A DNA stretch of 64,000 nucleotides. Source: Blastopirellula sp. GTDB lineage: Bacteria; Planctomycetota; Planctomycetia; Pirellulales; Pirellulaceae. The stretch spans positions 1 through 64,000 of the forward strand of contig NVWB01000150.1 in NCBI GenBank assembly GCA_002733575.1, written 5' to 3'. The notes under the pieces are model-generated. The model was not told the DNA's origin. It ran no database searches and saw only the letters and a list, made by a program, of their open reading frames with translations. Position 1 is the first letter of the stretch, and each line of letters begins with the position of its first letter. A program made the position numbers and the translations under genes. Positions 9,572 through 16,104 of this stretch are shown here, one piece after another.

Positions 9572-10072
9572 TCAGGGCTTAACAGCAACAAAGGCCAAGT
9601 AGTAAAAGATCCAACCTGTAAACGCAGTCATGAACATGCCAATAGCCGCTGGCCAAGCCCAAAATTTGTGGCTGGCACTATGCTCGTTGGGTGCCGCTGG
9701 TGCAGGAAACTTACGCAACCCGGTGACAATCACATAGATCCATAAAAATGGAGTTGGCACGGCAAACAGCAGATGAATATAAAGGCTGATGTGAACGATT
9801 CCACCTTCGAAGTACGGCGAAGGTTTCGCCAATGCTTTCCAATCGGTGAAAAATCGCATATCAACTTCAAACGCAATGACTGTCAGCAATAAGACAGCCC
9901 CAGAAATTATTTGAATCCATTTATGTAAATCATACTTTTGGGTCGAACGTACCAGATAGATACTGGCAGCGAGGATTAAAACTATTCCAAACATGGCTGT
10001 GAACACAAAGTCGAGCATAATCGACCCACGTGTTGGCAAAAAACCACCGTTTTGAGCAAGTAAGTAAAACAT
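9572..10072 (-). CDS. DUF420-family membrane protein
   Basis: A roughly 166-residue membrane protein of the DUF420 family with four or five TM helices. It starts MFYLLAQNGGFLPTRGSIMLDFVF, followed by IYLVRSTQKYDLHKW, in which the His-Lys-Trp resembles the family's 'HK..M' after TM2. Near the middle, VHISLYIHLLFAVPTPFLW matches the family's H...H helix, and SHKFWAWPAAIGMFMTAFTGWIFY matches the final 'W..P.W....TG...Y' helix. Conserved histidines suggest metal or heme binding; related proteins occur beside cytochrome oxidase genes, though no oxidase gene is seen here. The frame extends to a GTG at 10114. I prefer the ATG at 10072 but cannot exclude the longer form. Confidence 0.7.
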   Translation of the reverse strand: MFYLLAQNGGFLPTRGSIMLDFVFTAMFGIVLILAASIYLVRSTQKYDLHKWIQIISGAVLLLTVIAFEVDMRFFTDWKALAKPSPYFEGGIVHISLYIHLLFAVPTPFLWIYVIVTGLRKFPAPAAPNEHSASHKFWAWPAAIGMFMTAFTGWIFYYLAFVAVKP

Positions 10073-10338
10073 TGAGAGAGCCCTAGATTGTTGAAGTAGC
10101 GTGAGAGTTTGCACAGTTTAGCAAGGATATGCGGCTAGGCGTATCCCAAAATAATCTACCGTTCCGAAAGAGATATCGGCACGATAGACTAGGGAGCAAT
10201 AACCTGTTCAGCCAAGTTTTCATAAGACGATATCTGGATCAAGATACCCAATTTTAACCTGCTATACCCACTTGTGAGAATTTGACTTGCTTGTGACAAT
10301 AGTGACTTGAATCAGCTGACTGCTGGCTGAGCAACCAT

Positions 10339-10424
10339 GGCCGAGTGGCGGAATTGGCAGACGCACAGGACTTAAAATCCTGCGGAGGGGAACCTCTGTG
10401 CGGGTTCGAACCCCGCCTCGGCTA
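10339..10424 (+). tRNA. tRNA-Leu (anticodon UAA)
   Basis: An 86-base type II tRNA. The acceptor stem pairs GGCCGAG (10339-10345) with CTCGGCT (10417-10423), with a G1-U72 wobble as in E. coli tRNA-Leu(UAA). The anticodon arm CAGGA-CTTAAAA-TCCTG has anticodon TAA. A long variable arm follows, then the T arm GCGGG-TTCGAAC-CCCGC. The discriminator is A and CCA is not encoded. It decodes UUA/UUG, two of the codons used in the leuA leader. Confidence 0.97.
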
Positions 10425-10430
10425 TTTGCA

Positions 10431-10470
10431 AGTCGTAACTCTGTAAGGAGTTACGGCTTTTCTCTTTTCT
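10431..10470 (+). terminator. Intrinsic terminator of tRNA-Leu
   Basis: CGTAACTC (10434-10441) pairs with GAGTTACG (10448-10455), and the stem can extend by AGT/GCT with one G-U pair. A T-rich tail (TTTTCTCTTTTCTT) follows directly. It sits 7 bases after the tRNA. Confidence 0.8.
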
Positions 10471-10908
10471 TGGGTGGGTGATGCTGGCCTCGATTTTCGG
10501 GCTACTGCTCTATCATCCACCTAATTTTGATTTAGGCCATTTCTTGCTAGATTGAATTCTCTGTGTTATTCGGTCTGAAATTTCTACTCACCTCTTTGGT
10601 CAATAGGGATTACATGGCAATTCAAGTTGGGACCGCATCTTTCATCGAATCTGGCTGGGAACCTGGCGATCGAGGATTTTCGGTGCAGAGGCTGGACTTG
10701 CACACGCCAAACCAGAAGCAGACCGAAGTAGCACTAGTATCCTTTTCCAGATGAATACTAGTGTGCTACCCGAATCGTAGGGTTGAAGACCAAGGAGCGG
10801 AAAACTTTCTCAAGCCTGAGCGGAGCCCTGGATTTTTTACCTTTGCAAAATCTGGAAAACTTTTGGTCAATCTGACATGTTCGTGTCGTCAATTCTCCAG
10901 TATGTCAC
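10471..10908. other. Gene-free gap with an inverted repeat
   Basis: Two short open frames here have no start signal, composition or motif that supports them, and one overlaps the exchanger gene on the opposite strand. The only structure seen is an inverted repeat: GTAGCACTAGTAT (10728-10740) against ATACTAGTGTGCTAC (10755-10769), with a two-base insertion in one arm. Its GTAGC/GCTAC ends recall the element at 1227-1295. Confidence 0.5.
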
Positions 10909-12189
10909 TTAGGATAATTTCGGCAGAATATCTGTTATGCTACGCAGTAGTGCTGATATTGATTCTGCCCAGCCTGCTTCCATACTTTTGGCAACTATAT
11001 AGGTTGCAAACGCGGCATACAATGTTAGAAGCAGGACTGCTTTGCCCCGTTTCATTTCTACATAACGAACGCCACTTTCGGTAGTGCCTCTTTTACCGAT
11101 GTAGTAGATGAAAAACCCGACAATGGTGAGCATGAGCAGTAGTAGTCTCAACTCGCCACTTAATGCAACAGTTTCGGGATTCATTTGAATCGGACCATAA
11201 ATGATCGTATACAAAAAGAGTGGAAACCCGAGTGCGAAACAGATATCGAAAATATTACTGCCCAAGGCATTGGCAACCGCATCATCGTAATCTCCATCGC
11301 GAGCATCCCTGATGGAAATCACCGTATCTGGAACACTCGTAGCCATCGAAGCAAAGATCACCGCAACAAACATGGCCGGCATACTGAAGCCTGTAAACTG
11401 TTGGCCAAATAATTCATAATAAGGATGTTCGGTGTTGCTCGCTCCAGTTCCCAACCACCCGCAAGCAATAACCAGTAACCAGCAGGCTGCACCCATGATG
11501 GCACTTGACATTAACAATAAGGGCCAGCCGTTCCATTGTTCATTTTTCATTTGTTCACGATGATGTTCACGAACAAGCCAACGCTCTAGATCCAAAATTG
11601 GACCAAGCGAGAGCCAATAAAACAAGGTCGCAATTGGGCCGCGTTTTTCATCTTCGTCATCCTCATCTTCATCTTCATCATTCTCACCATTTTCCTTTTG
11701 CTTCATCGTGCCGAGCATATACCCCATGTACCCTATGTAGAGCAGCATGAGAACCAGTCCTTGCCACCAATGTAATGACGAACCACTGATAATGAAAATC
11801 AATACGAATTCACAGCCGATGAGCGTTAGACCATCGCGTAACAAAACTTTAAGCGATACATTAACTGAATTAACACGGGCTCCCAAAACCACGGTGCCAA
11901 CTACGGAGAAAATACAAACGGCAGGAATGATCATTCCATTGAACAAGGCGCTACCAGCGGTAGTGCCGATACCGACGGAGAAGCCTTCTGCATCTGACAA
12001 TAAAAACAAGGCGATTAGGGTTGTGAGCAACTCAGGCAAAGAGCTAGAGATCGCATTGATGGTTCCCCCACGCACACCTTCTGACATGTTCCTTCCGATA
12101 TACTCCGATGCGATTTCAAACCCATCGCAAGCTCGCCAAATAAAGAGGCAAGAAAACAGGATGACGATCAATGGAATTAAAATACCCAT
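10909..12189 (-). CDS. Calcium/cation antiporter (CaCA superfamily)
   Basis: A 426-residue inner-membrane exchanger with about ten TM helices, likely exporting Ca2+ or another cation against Na+, K+ or H+. Both alpha-repeats are visible: alpha-1 as GGTINAISSSLPELLTTLIA followed by GIGTTAGSALFNGMIIPA, and alpha-2 as ASMATSVPDTVISIRDAR followed by VANALGSNIFDICFALGFP. The ion-binding acidic residues (E in SLPELLT, D in SVPDTVI) are present. The central loop joining the two halves is extremely acidic (ENDEDEDEDDEDE), a usual place for regulation in this family. The ion specificity cannot be read from sequence. It lies 88 bases downstream of a vWA gene in the same direction and could be read through from that transcript. 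Confidence 0.9.
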   Translation of the reverse strand: MGILIPLIVILFSCLFIWRACDGFEIASEYIGRNMSEGVRGGTINAISSSLPELLTTLIALFLLSDAEGFSVGIGTTAGSALFNGMIIPAVCIFSVVGTVVLGARVNSVNVSLKVLLRDGLTLIGCEFVLIFIISGSSLHWWQGLVLMLLYIGYMGYMLGTMKQKENGENDEDEDEDDEDEKRGPIATLFYWLSLGPILDLERWLVREHHREQMKNEQWNGWPLLLMSSAIMGAACWLLVIACGWLGTGASNTEHPYYELFGQQFTGFSMPAMFVAVIFASMATSVPDTVISIRDARDGDYDDAVANALGSNIFDICFALGFPLFLYTIIYGPIQMNPETVALSGELRLLLLMLTIVGFFIYYIGKRGTTESGVRYVEMKRGKAVLLLTLYAAFATYIVAKSMEAGWAESISALLRSITDILPKLS

Positions 12190-12276
12190 TTATTTGTTTC
12201 GCTTTCAAACAGTGAAGTTATGATATTATCAGAAGGTGATAGGAAAGGACTGAGTTCGAAATAATGTGGACAAAAG

Positions 12277-13200
12277 CTAAATCATGATTTCTTGTGCGTA
12301 GTCACCGACATCATCTAAATGCAGGGTAAATGAGGTTGCGTTTGCTGGTAGATTAAATTGGATGCTAAAATTAAATTCATCTTTCTGCTGCACTTTTTGA
12401 CCTTGTGATTCAACAAAGCCACCTACCCCAAGAGACCAGTCTTTGACTAGTTCAATAAAAAGATCGATCCAGTCTTCTAGTTCATTGATCCAACTGGTGT
12501 ACCAAACATCAAGGTCGCTAGGATGTTCATAGTCATCTAATTCAAAGAAGCGAGATCGGATTCTTTCCAATTCACCCTTATTGTCATCTGTTTCCAAGCC
12601 TAAAATAACACACTTCATTAACTGACGAGTTCCAGCGGAAACTTCATCGCATATTCTATGCGTTAACTTTAAGAGTTGGGTGTGGTCATCGTCGTCCCAG
12701 GCTCCATCCGTCAAAATAACAGCCATTCCAACTTTATCAGTTTCGGCGAAAACCTGTTCCCAGAAGTATTCCACGATGGGTGTTAATTTAGTGCCCCCAC
12801 CCCATTTTTCTGCACCTTGAAACTGGTAGGCTTCAATATCACTTTTCCCCATGATTCCGACCGGCTCGATATCACTTCCATCATCTCCGCATGCCCAATA
12901 TGCGATGGCACATTGATTGCGAGAATTTTCGGCAAGAAACGAAGCCAAAGGCCGAGCAATCTCTGGCATTTTGTTTTGTTTTCTTCGGATAATGGGTGGC
13001 AATGCGGCTGCGTAGGTACGCAACATACTTCTCGACCCATCCAACGCAAGTGCCGTCATCGCTAGTTCAAAACCTAGCTCTTTATCGGGCTTAATGACGA
13101 CTTCCACTTCTCTTTCAGAAGCAGAAATTAAACGATGTCTAACCTCACCAAAAAAATCATTTTTTTGATTTGCATTCACACGTACCCACTCGCTACTCAT
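12277..13200 (-). CDS. vWA-domain protein, paralogue at the distal end of the SrfB/SrfC cluster
   Basis: A 307-residue cytosolic protein with a von Willebrand A domain. The MIDAS motif is DGSRS (D54-S58), in LALDGSRSM. The later MIDAS residues are represented by GGGTKLTP and by VILTDGAWDDDD. The C-terminal part (about 225-307) is a helical segment followed by a small beta domain. It is clearly paralogous to the vWA gene at 28460-29548: both share YWAC-DxxGxxIE near the middle, a lysine-containing G.TKL.P loop, a TDG strand, and a THRI...I.SG.R...KCV(I/L)LG block. vWA proteins with an intact MIDAS usually act as metal-dependent protein scaffolds. A gap of 185 bases with repeats separates it from the preceding operon gene, so it may have its own promoter. 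Confidence 0.8.
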   Translation of the reverse strand: MSSEWVRVNANQKNDFFGEVRHRLISASEREVEVVIKPDKELGFELAMTALALDGSRSMLRTYAAALPPIIRRKQNKMPEIARPLASFLAENSRNQCAIAYWACGDDGSDIEPVGIMGKSDIEAYQFQGAEKWGGGTKLTPIVEYFWEQVFAETDKVGMAVILTDGAWDDDDHTQLLKLTHRICDEVSAGTRQLMKCVILGLETDDNKGELERIRSRFFELDDYEHPSDLDVWYTSWINELEDWIDLFIELVKDWSLGVGGFVESQGQKVQQKDEFNFSIQFNLPANATSFTLHLDDVGDYAQEIMI

Positions 13201-13217
13201 TTTATTTCTCCAGTATT

Positions 13218-13276
13218 TAGGGCTAATTAAAATGGCCCTATTAGTTTATTTAGGTAATATCTGTTTAGGTAATATC
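13218..13276. repeat. Inverted and tandem direct repeats upstream of the vWA gene
   Basis: TAGGGC (13218-13223) pairs with GCCCTA (13235-13240). Beyond it, TTTAGGTAATATC occurs twice in tandem (13249-13261 and 13264-13276), with a period of 15 bases. They sit just upstream of the leftward vWA gene that starts at 13200, a fitting place for an operator. No regulator is identified. Confidence 0.5.
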
Positions 13277-13385
13277 ATAGTAGGAATTCATCTCAGTTGA
13301 TTTGCCCGAGGCTCAGTTTAATAGTGTATCATTGATCATGTTTTATCTTACTTCCTGTGAGGAGGACCATTGCTTGAACGAAAAC

Positions 13386-15170
13386 TTATGTGCTTTGAGC
13401 AAGGTTGCTAAAATGCTGAGTATTCACACTAGATCGGATGAAGTTGTCTTCACATTCTAGCGCAACGTATTTTCCGTTTTCCAAACCAAAAAGAACTCGT
13501 CCATTCCCGATTAATGAACCAGGTGATCGAACACCAGATTCCATCTGATCACTCCAGAGTTCTTTTCCATCAGAGTCAACAGCATAAATCCAACCATCAT
13601 TATCACCAAAGTAAACATTTCCATTTTCTCCGATGACAGGGGACGATTCGACGGGTGAGTCTGTGTCAAATCGCCAACGTATTTTGTGAGTATTTCCATC
13701 AACACGAATCATGGCACCAACAGGTTTTTCTCGGCCCTCGTTGATACTTAATCCAACATAAATTGATCCATCAATGTCAACGACTGGTGATCCTAACATC
13801 TGTCCATTTACATGGAGAGACCAAAGCTTTGTACCATCTAATTGAAACCCGTACAAATGATCATCTCGACTAGATACTATAAGTGTAGGACCATCTGATA
13901 GAGCTAAAGAGGAGTTAATAAACCATCCGGTGCGTCCTTCCTCATTCAAATGATTCCACTGATTTTTCCCGCGTGATTCAGTTAAAGGTATCGAATAGAC
14001 GCAGCCGTTTTCAGCACCAGCATAGAAGATATTATCATGAATCAGACCTGTGCTATCCATACGTTGTCTGCCACGGAAGAATGGTGAAAAATCGGCTTTA
14101 CCATGGGCATCAACTCGGTAAAGCCCTCCATGACAACCGCAAATCCAAGTTGAATTATTTTCATCAACCACTGGAGTTGACCACCCTAAGGGTTCTTCTA
14201 TTTGAACCGGTTTGCAAACGTGTTTGCCCTCGGATGACACAATATGTAGAAAACCATCACTGGAATGAATTCTAATATGGCCATCTGGCCCAATTACAGG
14301 AGAGCTAGATATTCTTTTCGCTGCTTCATTATACGTCCATAATTCTGTTGGTTGAGTACCTTTGCAATCAAACGCGATGAGCTTATTCTCTACCGTTAGA
14401 TACAGCCTGTTTTTTTTACTCAACAACGGGAGACTACGCTGCGGCAATGCGTGGCTCTTAATGTCAGGGTAGGACCACACGATTCGTTTTGAAATGGGAA
14501 GAGGGTCAGAGGGCGGTTCAGTAACCTCAGAGGAAGGTTCAATAACCTTAGGGGGCTGTGATTCTAAAACTGCTGGTTCTTGTTTTGTAATCGATTCAGA
14601 AGTAGAAACTTGTTTTGATTTGTTTGTGATAAACTCCGAAGAGTCGGTACTCCGAGGCTTAGTTACCAGCGAAGGCATAGAAGGCATTGTTGAAGTGTTT
14701 AGATCGTTCGAAGCAGGAGTTGTTTTCGGTGAAACAGGAGTTGTTTTAGGTATTGCTGGCTTCTTAAGCACTGACGGAGCGGGCGAATACTTGGGCTTAT
14801 CACTTGTTTTGATCGGAGGACTTGTTTTAATCGTTGGAGATGGTTTAGGTGGAGGAGTTCCAGTTGGCATGTTCCACTCCCCTTTGGCCTTACACTTTGA
14901 GCAACTGTAAGGTTGCATTCCTCCCACTGCTGCTTGTTCGTTGCCGCATTTTTTACATTGATATAGTGAGCCTGTGCCTGAAGGTTTTAACTTCGTATTT
15001 GATGTAGTTCCTGATGAATTAGGATCAGCACTCTTTAAGTTGTCATCTGAATCGACTGAAGCTTCAGTCCAGATATCACCCTTGGCTTGGCATTTAGAAC
15101 AACTGTAAGGTTTCATCCCACCAATTGCGGCTTGTTCGTTCTTGCATTCTTTGCAAATATAAATTGACAT
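13386..15170 (-). CDS. Double zinc-ribbon plus PQQ-like beta-propeller protein
   Basis: A 594-residue protein with two nearly identical zinc ribbons at the N-terminus: Cys 6/9/24/27 and Cys 72/75/90/93. Each has the core NEQAA(I/V)GGM(K/Q)PYSCSKC. A long Pro/Thr/Ser/Lys-rich linker (about 100-230) follows, then a PQQ-like/BamB-type beta-propeller (about 230-575). The propeller has repeats such as PVVDIDGSIYVG, PVIGENGNVYFGDNDGWIYAVDSDGKELW and SPGSLIGNGRVLFG. There is no signal peptide or TM segment, so the propeller is predicted to be cytosolic. That is unusual, because PQQ-type repeats are mostly periplasmic. The start is 22 bases after the GrpE-like stop, so the two genes are in one operon. 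The propeller probably scaffolds protein contacts, and no quinone enzyme function is suggested. Confidence 0.8.
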   Translation of the reverse strand: MSIYICKECKNEQAAIGGMKPYSCSKCQAKGDIWTEASVDSDDNLKSADPNSSGTTSNTKLKPSGTGSLYQCKKCGNEQAAVGGMQPYSCSKCKAKGEWNMPTGTPPPKPSPTIKTSPPIKTSDKPKYSPAPSVLKKPAIPKTTPVSPKTTPASNDLNTSTMPSMPSLVTKPRSTDSSEFITNKSKQVSTSESITKQEPAVLESQPPKVIEPSSEVTEPPSDPLPISKRIVWSYPDIKSHALPQRSLPLLSKKNRLYLTVENKLIAFDCKGTQPTELWTYNEAAKRISSSPVIGPDGHIRIHSSDGFLHIVSSEGKHVCKPVQIEEPLGWSTPVVDENNSTWICGCHGGLYRVDAHGKADFSPFFRGRQRMDSTGLIHDNIFYAGAENGCVYSIPLTESRGKNQWNHLNEEGRTGWFINSSLALSDGPTLIVSSRDDHLYGFQLDGTKLWSLHVNGQMLGSPVVDIDGSIYVGLSINEGREKPVGAMIRVDGNTHKIRWRFDTDSPVESSPVIGENGNVYFGDNDGWIYAVDSDGKELWSDQMESGVRSPGSLIGNGRVLFGLENGKYVALECEDNFIRSSVNTQHFSNLAQST

Positions 15171-15192
15171 GATAAAAATCCTTGAGTAGTTC

Positions 15193-16104
15193 TTAACGGA
15201 GGCTGACGGCTGCCTTCGTTAACGTCTTTCGGTTTTCTCGCAATACAGACCAGCCATGAACCACTGTAACTTCAATACCTCGGTCAGATGTAAGGTGCCT
15301 ACTGGCATCATATCGATCTCCAGGACGTGCTATTTCAATTGTATTGCGTAGCCCAACTTCTGTGATTCGTTTATGTAAGACATTAACGATCGCTTCTTCA
15401 AAGCTATCCGATATGTCTTCTTTCTTAGGTTTCCAGCGATAATAAGATTCGCCGATTTCCTTCAGTAGTGGCGGCAGGTCTGAATCAGAAGCGATTTGCA
15501 TTAACATTAAGTGACCGACTAGCCCAATCGCAGCAGGGTGGCCTAGTTTTACAGCATCCATCAATTTCTCTCGTTCTGATGAGATCGAGGTTAGATGACA
15601 TAAATCAGAGCCTAATAAAAGTATTTCCCACGTACTTTCTTGATCCAAGTTCGATTTTTTCTGATCTTCGGTTTCAGTAGTTTCTAGCGTCTTTGCTGCA
15701 ATCTGTTTTTCAGCGATTTCAACGGTTGTTGATTTAAAGTCCTCAACTTGTGCATGAAGATTTATTATTTGTTCAGTGATATTCTCTAAGCGATCGTCAA
15801 ATCCGCTGATTTTCTCAACAGCATTCCCAAATTTGTTCATTAGTTCGGGTATCAAATCTGCTGATTCATCTTGGCGATCTACAATAGCAGGAGTTGGATT
15901 CTGTGTCAATTTATCTAAGCGGTCTAATACGACAGGCAGTGTTTCAATCAACTGTTCTAATTGGGGCGATAAAAGATTCACCGCTGGATCAGGGATGCCT
16001 AACGATGGCTGCTCAACCTCTAAGCCATCTTCCCGAGGCTTATCGTCGAGCACAATATCTTCTGTGTTATCAAAGTTTTCGGTTTCCATTGAGTGTGCCT
16101 TCAC
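15193..16104 (-). CDS. GrpE-like protein in the SrfB/SrfC operon
   Basis: A 303-residue acidic cytosolic protein. Residues about 45-140 look like a long helical or coiled-coil region (LLSPQLEQLIETLPVVLDRL, then FGNAVEKISGFDDRLENI). The C-terminal about 60 residues resemble the GrpE beta-wing domain: GLRNTIEIARPGDRYDASRH, then IEVTVVHGWSVLRENRKTL, then TKAAVSL. This parallels GrpE's 'G.e.I...G..fDp..H', 'G.v..v.q.GY.l..r..R.A.V.V'. GrpE releases ADP from DnaK, so here the partner is more likely the adjacent Hsp70-like SrfB protein (inference). A GTG start at 16104 overlaps the SrfB stop (GTGA). The ATG at 16089, preceded by AGGTGAAGG, is an alternative start. The similarity is visible only in the C-terminus. 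Confidence 0.5.
   Translation of the reverse strand: MKAHSMETENFDNTEDIVLDDKPREDGLEVEQPSLGIPDPAVNLLSPQLEQLIETLPVVLDRLDKLTQNPTPAIVDRQDESADLIPELMNKFGNAVEKISGFDDRLENITEQIINLHAQVEDFKSTTVEIAEKQIAAKTLETTETEDQKKSNLDQESTWEILLLGSDLCHLTSISSEREKLMDAVKLGHPAAIGLVGHLMLMQIASDSDLPPLLKEIGESYYRWKPKKEDISDSFEEAIVNVLHKRITEVGLRNTIEIARPGDRYDASRHLTSDRGIEVTVVHGWSVLRENRKTLTKAAVSLR

Noticed and set aside
10761..11084. Rightward ORF overlapping the exchanger gene
   Set aside because: It overlaps the conserved exchanger on the opposite strand and has no family features or start signal.
15193..16104. Housekeeping GrpE gene
   Set aside because: There is no dnaK or dnaJ nearby, the N-terminal part is unlike GrpE, and the gene is coupled to srfB. 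A dedicated partner is more likely.
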